Below are positions 24,824 through 38,675 of a DNA stretch of 64,000 bases, piece after piece (position 1 is the stretch's first letter; each line of letters begins with the position of its first letter). The stretch is from assembly GCA_964006375.1 (NCBI GenBank), contig OZ023265.1, forward strand, positions 163,272,118 to 163,336,117. The letters are read 5' to 3'. The DNA comes from Tillus elongatus (taxonomy: Eukaryota; Arthropoda; Insecta; Coleoptera; Cleridae). A model generated the notes under the pieces. The model was not told where the DNA came from. It saw nothing but the letters and a program-made list of their open reading frames with translations, and searched no databases. Both the position numbers and the translations under genes were made by a program.

Positions 24824-24824
<1 letters not shown>
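22821..24824 (+). mobile_element. Mariner-type transposon 2 with about 430-bp inverted repeats
   Basis: The left end CAGTGTGAAACACACTTATG is mirrored at the right end (24824). The inverted match runs inward for more than 400 bases on each side (22821 to about 23247; about 24403 to 24824), through TCCATCGAATTGTGATGAAA and TTTACCCTGAAATTCAAATT. It includes the last 20-odd codons of the transposase, so an inverted copy of that coding end lies upstream of the gene. TA-rich arrays flank both sides. Confidence 0.9.
23424..24481 (+). pseudogene. DD41D-type mariner transposase (broken)
   Basis: The start is MRYLTETLRIEILMMSGYGD. The DNA-binding part includes QGTVSKIHS and SQSTVLRCLKNEKMHPYKLQ. Catalytic words are LFSDEATFLLNGDVNRQNCG, WFQQDGEPPHFAIQVREYL and SPDLTPLDFFLF; 41 residues separate the second and third Asp. 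Stops after KIHS (near 23580), after NCGY and after TQT-like codons near 23990, and a frameshift near 23870, kill it. The gene ends GEHFKHVL at 24481 inside the right inverted repeat. It is clearly related to, but well diverged from, the copy at 13963-15033. Confidence 0.85.

Positions 24825-24890
<66 letters not shown>
24825..24890. repeat. TA microsatellite right of mariner 2
   Basis: An imperfect then pure TA array abutting the right inverted repeat of mariner 2. Confidence 0.85.
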
Positions 24891-24892
<2 letters not shown>

Positions 24893-24896
<4 letters not shown>

Positions 24897-24932
24897 TGGT
24901 GTTAGCTTTACCTATAAAGCTAACACCAATTT
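24893..24932. repeat. Perfect 18-bp stem hairpin
   Basis: AAATTGGTGTTAGCTTTA (24893-24910) is followed by CCTA and then its exact reverse complement (24915-24932). It sits directly on the edge of a TA array. It could be the joined ends of an internally deleted small element. Confidence 0.85.
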
Positions 24933-25784
24933 TTTTTTATTTTGCGTCATCAGATTTTCTACCAGTACCGCCTTTGATTTTTGACGTGTGATATAATCAG
25001 ATGCCAGTCATAAAATTGTGAAATGTATATGTGTAATAAATTATACAAATAATAAAATTACTTAACATATAACAATTAAATAATTCTGTTATGTAATTTT
25101 CGAACAAGGTCTCTGTGCGGTTTCCTTTGTTTAAAGTAATCAACAATGACATATCTGCGTTACTACAAATATAATCATGGTACTAACAGCGAGTATGAAA
25201 TTTGGGAAGAATTTAAGCGACCAATAGGAAAATCCATCTCAGTCACTGTAATATCTGGAGAAAACAATGCGTTAAGTCATAGAATAAAATTTTGCCGCGA
25301 ACAATTTACCTATATTTTCAGTTTTTGCGATCGATTACATCATTTTACGAGTATCTAATTTAAGTAGAAAAGAAAAACACTTGTTAATCGTAAATCTGCC
25401 AACGTTTTTGCTCGTTATTTTTATATCCGTTGAATCATTTTTCATTGTAAGTTATAAACACGTGTTTGCGTGTTAAAATCTTCTATATATTTTTTTATAA
25501 TGTCAAGTAAAAATCGTAGCTCAAATCATTGCAATATGTCTCTTTGCAACATTTTTAAGTGTGGCAGAAATTTCGAACAGAAATAAAAGGTGTTTGTTGT
25601 GAACCACGATAAAGTAGAAAGGAATATTAGTCAGTCAAGGTCATGAATGATAAATAGAGATATAGAGACTTATTCTGTGACTTCACAAGTTTTCTTTTCG
25701 ATGTCCTCTAAGGCAGAGGTATTTCCATCTTCCTGGAAAATGTCTTCTGTAATACAACTCTTTTATATAGGCTTTCCAGTGTGC
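24933..25784. other. Intronic DNA, no gene seen
   Basis: No repeat or domain recognised. The 70-codon open frame at 25146-25358 (MTYLRYYKYNHGTNSEYEIW at its start) has a good ATG context but no family I know and no splice support; it is not called a gene. Confidence 0.35.
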
Positions 25785-26895
25785 TTTTTTTGTTCCCTCA
25801 GGGCTTGTCCGCGGCCTTGCCGCCCCGATAGCACTGCAACCTTTGGTTGATTGTGCATACCCTTAGTCTTACTCCACCCATTCCAAAATCACTGTGCCTT
25901 GAACTAGTCTGCACAGCGATTGGTAGGGTTAAGTTTTATATTGCTCTGTCTCCGGTCTAGACTGACCGTAGATCAGTTGTCTTTTGCGGTCCAGAGCTTG
26001 TCACTCGCACAAGATGTGCTGGGCTTATTCCTTTCCCTCGCCGCAGTCTGCATGTGAGGTCCCCTTCGAACCGCCCCATTTTATGCAGGTGTTTCTTGAC
26101 GGCCATGTGTCTCGTCAAGAGACCTGTTGTGTTTCTGAGCTGTCCTCTGCTAAGATTTAGCAGCTCCACAGCTCTCTTTGAACTGGGTCCGTCAATTATT
26201 GACTTCCCATGTCTGAGCCCTCGACAGTCCGCCCAGTACACCTTGTGTTGGTTTCTGACCCAGGACTTAATGGCTCCCCTGGCAGTGCTCTTTGACACGC
26301 CCAGAGCCGGTTCTGGTCCCATAAATGGTTCTGATGACCCTCTCTTCGCGAGACTGTCAGCTTCTTCATTGCCTTTGACCCCCGAGTGACCCGGCACCCA
26401 GATGAGGGTCACCTCATTCTGCCCAGCCAGGTCGCTCGTCTCGTCTCGGCACTCACTCACCAGCCACGAATTTACCCGTGGGCTACTTAGTGCATTAAGG
26501 GCTGCCTGGCTGTCTGTGGCTATCAGGATCCGCTTGTTGGTGTAGCCCCTCCTCTTGTTCTCCCGCACACAGTGCAGGATGGTGTACATCTCGGCCTGAA
26601 ACACCGTTGCATGGGCTCCGAAGGAAATACTATGACTTACCATCGGTCCTTCCGAGTAAACACCTGCCCCGTCCCACGCTCCCCGCCGGATCCGTCCGTG
26701 AACCAGACGAGCGCTCCCGCCATGCCTCGCGGTCGGGGATTTCCACTGTAATGTTGTTTTCCCTGCACATTCGCGGGCTCGCGAAGTCTGACCTCATTTC
26801 AACGATCTCCTGAATTTTGCAGTGGCCCCTGAAGCCTGGGTTGATCTTCAGTCTACCATTTTCCAGTGTGCTTAGCAATGTCTTCCTTTTCTAGT
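25785..26895 (-). mobile_element. RNase H-bearing non-LTR retrotransposon, 5'-truncated copy 2
   Basis: It is colinear with the copy at 8738-9852 and shares the GC-rich 3' terminal word (GGGGCGGCAAGGCCGCGGAC in minus orientation). It extends slightly further 5' than copy 1, past the shared CTACCATT word near 26861. The + strand T-rich run just left of the terminus marks the former A-rich tail. Confidence 0.8.
25957..26730 (-). pseudogene. Retrotransposon RNase H domain (broken)
   Basis: It is a better preserved RNase H than copy 1. Readable in order: VWFTDGS (first Asp), then after a one-base shift SHSISFGAHATVFQAEMYTI (Glu), LIATDSQAALNALSS (second Asp) and LIWVPGHSGVKGNEEADSLA (last Asp). 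The C-terminal zinc motif is disrupted by frameshifts (CRLRRGKG replaces the Cys-rich word). The reverse transcriptase is missing by 5' truncation. Role as in the copy at 8822-9720. Confidence 0.8.
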
Positions 26896-28180
26896 AATGT
26901 ATTTCCATCATTTTCCTTTATGATCTTACTTTTTTGTATTCTTTATATTCTTACCTGTTGGTTAACTTAATCTGATCGTTCTTTTTTCATGTAATTTTTG
27001 ATTTCTTCACTACTTCTTTGTAGCCATCTTTTGCTTTCCTATATATTTTTTATTCATAGTTTATCTTGTAGGTTTCTACCTTGCTGGTGAGGTTGATGTA
27101 ATTTACGATCCCGTCACTATTCCCTTTCATTCATTATCATTCTTATTATTAGCACCGAACAACAATTTCCAACTTGATAAACATAAAATGTGTATTCAGT
27201 GAAAAGAAGGGTTCTTATTCTATGTTGGTTCTATTCAAAGATCTAGTGACCTAATTTAGAATCCTTTTAAAAATCTACATCCTGTCGATCATGTCCTATA
27301 TACTCTGAATCTCATATTAAATATCAAAAGTGTTAATACCTGCTTATTGAATAAGATTAAATATGTATCGAGGTTTGCGCATTTGAATGCATCAGTAATA
27401 TAATACAGGCATCTTCCACGCATCGACAATATGTAAATAGGTAAATGCAAATCAGAAAATGCAAATCCACCCCTTTGCTGCTAAAAAAATACACGTATAA
27501 AAATAGAAGTAAAGGGTAGTAGAAGTAAAGGGTGCATATATTTTTACGGTTTTCCCATATTTCCCAGAGGTAGTAAGCAATTAATCAACAGAGACTCTGC
27601 AAAGGTGAAAAGGTCGGGAGATTCTCACAAGAGTGGAGTGGTCATCCGCGTCGTCAAAGGAAAGAGTGCGGGCTTCTGGACCAGTCTGGCATTAACACAG
27701 GACCTGTTTACACCGGATGAATTAATTTTGCTATTAATGGCTGGCTTGGTCCAGTTTAGCACAGATGGGGTGGCCATGAGAATATCTCTCTTCTAAAATG
27801 TAATTCGCTTCCAGACTTGCATCTAAATTATTCATATATATAGACCAAGGTCAAGTTTTTTGATTATATTTAAATATATGGGGAATTTTAAATCATGAGA
27901 ATCAATTTTTAGTGATCAAGGAATAGTTTTTTTAAATAACATAAAAGTAGTTTTTCAAGGTGCTTAAGAATGAGTTGATTATAAAATATATTTCCCACAG
28001 AAAAATGTAAATAATTTTGTCTTAAAAGGGGAATAGGGTACATAATACTGAATATAATTTCAATTGAAAAAGTATATGGCATAGCCTATAATAGTCTGCT
28101 TGGAAATATTAAATCGGTTGAACTTGAATCATTCAAGCACATAATAGTCATTTAACTACGCCTCTTTCAGTATTTCTTTT
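26896..28180. other. Intronic DNA, no gene seen
   Basis: About 1.3 kb. The open frame at 27605-27796 uses sequence of slightly higher GC but shows no known domain. No repeat family recognised. Confidence 0.4.
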
Positions 28181-28570
28181 AGTGAATTTTTATTTTAAAA
28201 AATTCACTAATAGAGAGGTATCGATGGTGAGACTTTGCAAAAATTTTTGCAAATGAGCGCTAATTTGGGCCCCTAGAACCCATATCCGGGGTCAGTTTCG
28301 ATTTTTATATGTATATATATGTATCCAACCGATAACTCAAAAAATAATTAACCGATTTTGATAAAACTGGGCAAGTGCCTTTCTTTTATTAATAGCTTGG
28401 ATGAGTTCGTTAGCCAGAAAAAGCGGACACGGTTTTCCGGGAAAATTTTGAGTTTACTTTCGAAAAAAAAATTTTTCTTTGAAAATTACAAAGATATTTC
28501 GATAAAATTGGGTGTACATATTGCCTTGGGAAAGACCTAACTAGGTGCCAAAATTCAGCTTTCTAGGATT
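28181..28570 (+). repeat. Modular TA-core repeat with collapsed array
   Basis: The terminal palindrome TTTTAGTGAATTTTTATTTT / AAAATTCACTAA, then CAAATGAGCGCTAATTTGGG and GGTCAGTTTCGATTTTTATA, are followed by only a few TA units (28312-28320). Then comes the distal block ATAACTCAAAAAATAATTAA and GGATGAGTTCGTTAGCCAG. It shows that the flanking blocks exist without a long array. Confidence 0.7.
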
Positions 28571-29030
28571 ACAGAAAATTGAGCTATTCAAATTTGAAAC
28601 ATTTATGTTTAATATCACCACTTTAGATTGTCAATAACTTATATGAGATCTAGTATGTGGTTGCCGTGGTAACGGAACATTTGATATTATTCCGCAGGTC
28701 TGTTAGACGCCGTAACTGATGTCGTATGGTATTGGTATGAGATTATTTATATGTTTATTTGTTTGAGTCGACGAATTATTTGTGTCATTTGGGAAATTTT
28801 TATATACAAGTGCAAATTATTCTTTTATTTAAACTCACAAAACACCTCTAGCTAAACATGCTCCAATGATGCAGCTCCATAGTGATGAACATTATTCTTG
28901 ATATAGCAGGCTTTGAAATTACTTTCTACACTGACAAATATAAGTATGGCTGGTAATTTTACTTTACGGAACAAAATTAATAATAGTTAAACTTCGCGGT
29001 GACAGTGACATTGGTGAAGTTCGTCGAATT
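28571..29030. other. Intronic DNA, no gene seen
   Basis: AT-rich, no domain or repeat family recognised. Confidence 0.35.
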
Positions 29031-29161
29031 TTAGTGAATTTTTATTTTAAAAAATTCACCAATAGAGAGGAATCGATGGTGAGACTTTGCAAACATTTTT
29101 TCAAATGAGCGCGAACTAGGACCCCTAGAACCCATATCGGGGTCAGTTTCAATTTTTATAT

Positions 29162-29211
<50 letters not shown>

Positions 29212-29221
29212 AACCGACAAA

Positions 29222-29294
<73 letters not shown>

Positions 29295-29526
29295 GTGTGT
29301 GTGTGTATCCGTCTGATAACTCAAAAAATAATTAACCGATTTCAATGAAACGTGGCAAGTGCCTTTCTTCTATTAATGGCTTGGATGAGTTCGTTAGCCA
29401 GGAAAATCGGACGGGGTTTTCCGGGAAAATTTTGAGTTTTCTTTCAAAAAAATTTTTTTGCAAACATTTTTTCAAATGAGCGCGAACTAGGACCCCTAGA
29501 ACCCATATCGGGGTCAGTTTCAATTT

Positions 29527-29616
<90 letters not shown>

Positions 29617-29814
29617 GTGTGTGTGTGTATCCGTCTGATAACTCAAAAAATAATTAACCGATTTCAATGAAACTTGGCAAGTGCCTTTCTTTTATTAATG
29701 GCTTGGATGAGTTCGTTAGCCAGGAAAATCGGACGGGGTTTTCCGGGAAAATTTTGAGTTTTCTTTAAAAAAAAATTTTTTCTCCCAAAATAACAAAGCT
29801 GTTTTAATGAAATT

Positions 29815-29892
<78 letters not shown>

Positions 29893-30154
29893 CCTTGGGA
29901 GAGACCTTACTAACTACCAAAATTCAACTTTCTCAGCTTATAGAAAATTGAGTTATTCAAATTTTAATTTTCTTTCGAAAAATTTTGTTCTCCAAAAATT
30001 ACAAAGTTATTTTAATGAAATTTGGTGGATAGCTTGCACTAGGAAAGACCTTACTACATACCAAAATTAAACTTTCTAAGTGTATAGAAAACTGAGTTAT
30101 TCAAATTTGAAGCATTTAATAAAAATTTACTACCATAACGCACTTGCTGCGTCC
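29031..30154 (+). repeat. Modular TA-core repeat, tandem copies with four TA arrays
   Basis: Two units of about 367 bases begin at about 29096 and 29463, each with CAAATGAGCGCGAACTAGGA, GGGGTCAGTTTCAATTTTTA, a TA array, a GT array (TTTGTGTGTGTGTG), and ATAACTCAAAAAATAATTAA. Arrays lie at 29165-29209, 29224-29290, 29531-29611 and 29817-29890. The first unit carries two arrays separated by CCAACCGACAAATC. The block ends with a family A MITE end (30110-30154). Confidence 0.7.
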
Positions 30155-30867
30155 AGAGTTTTTTAACTCACTAAGTAACAGGAAATGAATGTAGTCTTTA
30201 CTTTTAAAACACACTGTATAAACTCACGTAAGACAATTATAATAACAAGCAAAACAATCACGGTAACCACCGATATAAAAACTTAATAATACGTGAACAA
30301 GACTGGAAGCAGCTACTGTTCAAAAACATGCAGAGATGAAAAAAATATGATAGGATACCTGAGACCGCGATACCCATGTATGGACCATACGAGTATCTGG
30401 TTGCTTGGTAACACAAAACAAATGACGATCGACACAGCGACGTATCAATGTGGTGTATCGTATTCACCTCGCGACCTTCGTGGCCACTTAATGGAGCGCA
30501 TGTTCTACCTGAAGCACGTGTAAACTCGCATCAAACGTCAAATTAGTTTAAAAAATATGGTTGCAAATAATTTAACAGAAATATGCTATTTAAAACTCAA
30601 TTTTCTCCTGTCTGACGATGCTGTAAAACGACTAAACCGGTTACAGAGAAGAGAATAAGCAATTGTGAAACCCGAGAGAAAGTCTCGACATCTGTATTTA
30701 GTATAAAACGATTTCATCAAGTAGGGGCATCAACAATTAGCGAATTAAAAGAGACAATTGCGTTATTAGAATTTTAAACATTTTGAGAAAATTCGCTACC
30801 ATTACGCACATGCTGCGTATTATCTTATACTGGTCTGTTTTTTTTACAAAACAAACGGTTTTTTACA
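30155..30867. other. Intronic DNA with dispersed-repeat pieces
   Basis: 30608-30750 matches the CGGTTACAGAGAAGA repeat at 17738, and ATTCGCTACCATTACGCACA near 30791 is a family A MITE end. The 76-codon open frame at 30293-30523 has no known domain. Confidence 0.4.
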
Positions 30868-31505
30868 CACCGCGAGTGCTTACAGCCTAAATACTATCGT
30901 ACCGTGGGTATCGACAAGGAGGAAAGAGGCAACTTGTTAATTCTGGACTTGAAGGTTTGGAGATTTGGAGGAGAAGGAAAAACATGTGCCGGCAAGGAAT
31001 TCCACAACTTGGAAGTCATCGGGACAAAAGAGCGGGCATAACAAGATGTTCTATGTCTGGTGACCTGGACAGTAAAAAGGTGCATTCGCTCTGTTCCCCT
31101 GGTAGATCTGTTGGGGGCAGCAGGTGGAGGAACTATGGAAGAAAGCTCCTCTGAGCAGTGCCCATGCAGATATCTATAAAAGAGAGAAAGGTCAGCACGT
31201 CGGTGGGCAAGGGATGGCAGCCTTTGGGTGAGGGTAGGGTCACCGATGAGACGTATAGCTCTCTTCTGAATGGAGTCCAGGATAGCGAGTGTAGAAGCGG
31301 CAGCGGCACCCCAGATGTGGGAGCAATAATCGAGGTTTCGCCTTATTTGTGAAGTATATAAGGTATAGAGATTAGCTGGTGAAAAGTATTTACGAGCCCG
31401 GAAGAGGAAACCTAATTTCTTAGCAGCAGCTTCTGCAATTAATGTGACATGTTGGTGCTAACTGAGATTTCGATCCACAGAAATGCCAACAAGTGAAAAG
31501 GACTC
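30868..31505 (-). mobile_element. CR1/jockey-group retrotransposon 3' fragment (copy c)
   Basis: In minus orientation it encodes the thumb and C-terminal end (KKLGFLFRARKYFSP-like, YTSQIRPNLEY-like, PAHVFPSPPNLQTFKSRINK) and stops with the 3' UTR word containing TACGATAGTATTTAGGCTGT. Frames are interrupted, and the 5' side is cut at SFSLVGISVDRN-type codons, as in copy e. Confidence 0.75.
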
Positions 31506-32719
31506 ATTACTTTGAATAACTTAGTAAACGTATCCGTTTTATAATAATATGATCTATTGGGACAAATCGAATGTATGAATATGTATTTAAACACAAATAC
31601 ATACTGTAATGTTTTGTTTTACGTGTTTTGTTTTGCACTGTACAAACTCCTGTTTACAATATAACACGGGTCAAATTTCAATGTGAACGGATATTATTAT
31701 ACATATTAACGGCAGTTACGTTGATAAACCAATTTATACGACCGGATATTCAATACAAATGCGATTAGTTTTTTCATAATAGGTTTTGTGAGTCAAGAAA
31801 CTATCGAGTTTTAACATCATATTAAGGAGAACGTGTCTGGACATTGTGATTAGTAAGATAAGAACATTTAAATGTGTCATATTTGATTACAAGAACATAT
31901 TATATATCACCCAGGAACTGATTCATGCGAAAATTTGCCGTAAATTTCACAACTTTAATTATTCTGCGTAAAGTAACTAACTTGAAAAATTTCCACTGTA
32001 AATAATTCAACGAAATACTTATCTTTCACTATAAAAACTGGAAAAAACATTAAAAAGAGAGATGTAATTACTTAATTTATATATTAAGGATAAAAATTTT
32101 GTAATGAAAAACAATACCCAAATGAAAAATGTCTTAAAGGCAAATCGAAAAATTGACATGCGTCACTTGTCAATAAACCTTCATCATATGGATTGTCTTA
32201 AAAACTTTTCTTTTTGGACATGAAGTTTTCTGAACGTCACTCCTTGCATGCTGTCGATGGTGTTTCATCAGAATTGCATCTTATATAGGAAAAAATGACG
32301 TACGACGCCCACACACTCAGATGGCTGGCTGGAAAAATACTGGCCAAAAAATCCACCCTTTCTACATTGCGTCAAACAGTTGCAAGCGATCTTTGCTGGC
32401 ATTCATATGCTTCCGATATTTCCAGGCATCACCAAGGAAGTTTGGGGTTCTGTTTCGAGTTAAAACTTAATTAGTTTTAAAACAACAGCTCCCTGTTTAG
32501 TTTGTTTATTATATTCATTTTACAATGTGTTTTACAAAAAGCATGAACTTGTGCTTCATACTACACGCTTTTAATTATAACATCTAATACCCTAGATGAT
32601 GTCTCAAACTTCTCCTGTGGTCTGTTGATTCTTCACCTTCTGCTTCTTGGTTTGTTTTCACTCACCAACATGTGAAGAGGACTATATAAATTTTAGTATT
32701 TGTTTTATGTCAGATCATT
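31506..32719. other. Intronic DNA, no gene seen
   Basis: About 1.2 kb, no recognised repeat or coding region. Slightly GC-richer patches near 32280-32460 contain no long open frame. Confidence 0.4.
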
Positions 32720-33440
32720 TTAGTTTGCTGCCATTTTTTCCAAAATAGTATTATTATTATTATTATTCGTTTTGGTCTCAGAGTTAACATAACATCTGGT
32801 TGTAGAAATAAGGGGCCTGCTGGCAAACCTTACTCTATTTCTTGTATTGGCATATTTAAGACTGTTCTTACGATGCGACAGGATAAAATTCTTCTGCATT
32901 TTTGTAATGAGTGTTGTGGGGTCCGGTTGCAACTTTACTATTGACTGTGGTATATTCGTGTTGACCAAGCCTGTTGCTGTTATCACTACTGGAATTATTT
33001 GCACTGATTTTAATCTATGGATTTTTTTATATTCTATTGATAATGGGATCTAGTTTTTAACCTTCTCTTCCTCTACTTTGTTCATCTTGTGGTGACTAGG
33101 ATGTGTAATGTTTGTGAAAATTGCTGTCTTGTCTTGCATGTTGTATAGCACAAGGTCTGGTTTATTTGCAGTTATTGTTTTATCTGTATTAATTGGGATG
33201 TCGTAATACAATTTGTGTGTTTCGTTTTCTGGCAGTGGTCTTGATTTATAGTCGTAGTAAGGTACCATTTTATTTTTGGGAAGAAGTTTATATTTTTGAG
33301 TTAGAGCGGAACTACTTTGAGTTAGAGCTTGGTGTATTATTATTATTATTATTATTATATTTCATTGCAGCACTCCTTGTGGGAGGTTTTGGAGGATCCG
33401 CCTTGAAGTTTTATGTGCCAGGTATCCTTCCGAACGGATG
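32720..33440 (-). pseudogene. Fragment of a LINE restriction-like endonuclease domain
   Basis: On the minus strand, two frame pieces read like the C-terminal restriction-like endonuclease found after the reverse transcriptase in R2-like and related LINEs. These are HKLYYDIPINTDKTITANKP continuing to KPDLVLYNMQDKTAIFTNIT and KMNKVEEEKVKN, then IIPVVITATGLVNTNIPQSI. The PD and following acidic/Lys positions are those expected of this nuclease fold, though TNI replaces the usual ID-type word. Stops split it and no reverse transcriptase is attached. An Asn run comes from ATT/AAT repeats (near 33335-33355 and 32745-32766). The clade is inferred. Confidence 0.55.
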
Positions 33441-34465
33441 AGGCGTATTTGATCAAGCTTAATCCATCTTGGATCCTTTCAGTTCCAATCATCAATTCGT
33501 GACCAGTGTATCTGATCGGTTGGCAGCCATATATCTCTCAGTGTGGATAGTTTGGTTGTATAAGATGGCGACTCTGTCTTTGCTGACTACTTGTTTGGGG
33601 CATGTTTCTACCACTTGTCTTCTACAGCTATTCTACGATGTTTATCGAGTTCGTGGTGCACCAACATACAGAGTTTATCATGTCTGCATATTCTTTCACT
33701 GCCAAGCTATCGCAGCTCGACATTATGGGATCAATTCTCTCCTAATCCTCCTTGCAGATTCTATACTTTCGACCACTGTCCACTTCCAATGAACAAATTG
33801 AACACTTCAGATTCTAGAAAACAATAGTTTTAGATCAGCAATGAAAATTAAAGAGAGCATAAATTAAAGATTCTGTCATATTCTTTATTTAGTTTGTCTA
33901 ATATTTAGAGTATATACGTTAGGTTCAAAAGAAATAACGGTTAATACTCACGTCTAAAAAGCGGACAGTAAAATTGGAAAAATAATCTTTTGGTTTTATA
34001 AAGAATTACTCTGAGTATGTTTTTGTAATCATTGATAATGGTCGCGAGACCGAAATACTTTTTTTTTTTGTAAATTTCAGTGGTTTTCGATCATTATTCT
34101 TTTGATTCCGTTTATTAGAATGTGAAATAAGCTTCTAGAGGTTTCGTAAGATACGCCAGAGGACTGGTTTTCCATACGACGTGATTTAATTAAACTTGAT
34201 TGATATAATTCAATAAATTCTTCAAATTGCACAATCATACAAATTTACAATTTCCGCGTCGAAAAGAACGCAACAAATCATAAATTTAAAAAATCATTCA
34301 AATTAGATGTAAATCAACTCGTTTGGTTTTATTGGGAGGCCAGACATGGAGATACTATTATTTCAAATTAATGTTGTATTATATAATGAATCTTTCAAGA
34401 AATATACTTCTTTAAAATTAACTAGTTGGCGTTGGGAATTAAAAGATTTATTAACATTAAAGTCT
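33441..34465. other. Intronic DNA, no gene seen
   Basis: Open frames at 33469-33827 overlap on both strands without a recognised domain; part may be upstream sequence of the LINE fragment at 32720-33440. Nothing else is identified. Confidence 0.4.
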
Positions 34466-34742
34466 GGACGCAACAAGTGCGTTATGCAATTGAATTTTCA
34501 TAAAAATGTTTTCCATAGAAAATACGTGTCACTAATGCAAGCATCAATCTGGTTACCGGTATAAACTATATAGTAGAAACAATGTACAATATTTTATCAA
34601 AATAAATTTTCTGAAAATAAACTTAAAATATTTCCGAGAAAACTGGTTTCCTAGCCAATAAACCTTAGGTTAATAGCAAGTTGAGTTATTGAAATATGCA
34701 GAATTTAATGAAAATTCGATGCCAAAACGCACCTACTGCGTC
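34466..34742. mobile_element. MITE, family A
   Basis: The left end is GGACGCAACAAGTGCGTTAT; the right end is an imperfect inverse ending near 34742. The interior shares ATCTGGTTACCGGTATAAAC with other copies. Length 277 bp. Confidence 0.75.
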
Positions 34743-35500
34743 TCGATTTTTTTTTGTACAAACATGCATCATATTTCTATAGAAAATGCAAAAATGCAAT
34801 GTTATAAGGCTGTTCGAAAAAAATAATTGTAGGGGTCACCAAGGACTTATGGGTCACCTTGTGATTGTCAAAATAATCTAGAAGATGCAGCTCAAGACAC
34901 CCTGTAATTAACGTATACAATTTTTTCTCGTATCTTGTATAATAACAATTATATCGAGCTTTACCGTAGAAATGCGTCACCCTGTATATATGTAAACAGA
35001 TAAAAACTGAATATAAACCCGAATATGAATTCTAGGGGGCCTAGTTTGCGCTCACTTGATGAAATCTTTTTAAAATTCAATTAACGAATTTTTTCTACGA
35101 AAATTAGCTAAAAATTATAGACCGTTAAACCATAAACTTAACTAAAACTACCACCAAAGCATGAGAAAAAGGGTCTATTTGAAATAAATGTTCTGTAAGT
35201 ATTTTAGTAAAATGAAGCACAATGACGGTTGAAGCTGAAAGTTAAGGGTTTGCAGAACACTCTTCTTGTGACATTTTCTTTACATAATCTGTATTTGTTT
35301 CAGGTTCTTTACCTAAATGTTGCCAATTTTGACGTTTCAAATCGCGATTTTGACGTTTTGAGGAAAACCCCAAATTTTTTTCTTTAAATAAATGCCCACA
35401 ACTTTTTTGTTTTTAAATTTACAGACTTAAATATCGGTACATAGTTCACTCTTTATAATGCAACCAAATGTTGGTTGCCCTTACTTTGTTACCGAAATTA
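34743..35500 (-). repeat. Modular TA-core repeat, middle and distal modules
   Basis: Directly after the family A MITE comes the middle module (AACATGCATCATATTTC, CGACTTATGGGTCACC, GAAATGCGTCACCCTGTATA). Then come the GGGGGCCTAGTTTGCGCTCA word and the distal block with the paired AACGTCAAA words. The TA array and terminal palindrome are missing in this copy. Confidence 0.7.
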
Positions 35501-35575
35501 ATTGTATTAACATTTCATTTCTAATTCTTATAATGGGACATCTAACACAAAGAAAAATAATTCTAGTGTTAATGA

Positions 35576-35711
35576 TAATTTTTAGTGAATTTTCTTTTAA
35601 AAAAAATCACTAATGAGAAGATCCCTTGATTTTGAAAAAAATTCTCCAAATGAGCGCTAAATGGAGCCCCCTAGAACACATATCCGGGGTCAGTTTCAAT
35701 TTTTATATGTT
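35576..35711 (+). repeat. Modular TA-core repeat, proximal end
   Basis: The terminal palindrome TTTTAGTGAATTTTCTTTTA / AATCACTAATGAG is followed by CAAATGAGCGCTAAATGGAG and GGGGTCAGTTTCAATTTTTA, then directly the microsatellite. Confidence 0.75.
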
Positions 35712-37590
<1,879 letters not shown>

Positions 37591-38594
37591 CCCAAGACCT
37601 CAACGTTATTTGGATACCACAACGATTCGCCACCCAAACTGTCGGTGTCGGAAGTGTGGGTTATTACAAAATAAACAAATTTTTATGCATTCATTTGCTA
37701 TTTTCGATACGGCCCACCACATCAATTAACTCAATTAATGACTCATTAGTGAACTATGGTAATACTTTAATTGGCAAAATAAAGTGCAGGACGATAGAAA
37801 TTGCTTTACCGCGATCAATTAATAAACTTAATCAACAGACCCGCACTATTCTTATCACGTATCTATTTTAAAACAATCGAAGCGAGATTTTTTAATAATC
37901 GAACTTGTAATATGCGATAGGAACAATAATAGTCCATTATTTGTAATGGCGGTGTTGCCGTGTCCTTCAAATAGTTTTTTTTCGAAGAAAACTTATAGGG
38001 AAATAATTATTTATACCGTAACTTGTGGGATGTCAAAAATGTAAGTTTGAGATTTCGAGGGATATACGTTAAAGTTCTTTATAAAGATGACTTTTTAAAG
38101 TTACTTTAAAACCTCATCGAATAGAAATATGGAAGCTTTGTTGATTGATATATTGGTATCACGAACAGTATCTTATTAGAGTAAGATGGATCACGTTTGC
38201 CGTTGTTAAGCGTTATAACTGTTTTTTTTAAAGCAACATTGTAACATTTATTGTTGCAAAACTTAATCATATCAGTTAACCCTGTATGGGTAGTAATTAC
38301 CGTCTCGAAAGTAGGTGTAACCTCTCAACAATAGCTTTTACAATAAATGTAATAATATTATATAGCCATTATTTACAACACACCTGCCAGTCGCGTTTTA
38401 AAGAGAATATTGTGCATTTGAAACAAATTGCGTTTTCAAAATAATAACAAATACTTTATGATCTTAACTGACACAATAGAGAAAGAGGTTGGTTTCTTCC
38501 GTATTACAAGGGCGTAGATAACACCATTTTCTCCGGGGCGAGGGGTAATATAAAGTATACGTAAATTATAAATATAATTTATAGACACACACAA

Positions 38595-38596
<2 letters not shown>
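37591..38596. other. Intronic DNA, no gene seen
   Basis: About 1 kb. The open frame at 37656-37871 contains no domain I know. No repeat family recognised. Confidence 0.4.

Positions 38597-38671
<75 letters not shown>
38597..38671. repeat. TA microsatellite
   Basis: Pure TA array, not obviously inside a modular repeat copy; a family A MITE starts 80 bases to the right. Confidence 0.85.

Positions 38672-38675
<4 letters not shown>

Noticed and set aside
25146..25358. 70-residue open frame as a small gene
   Set aside because: No recognisable domain, no splice or promoter evidence, inside a transposon-rich intron; length is compatible with chance.
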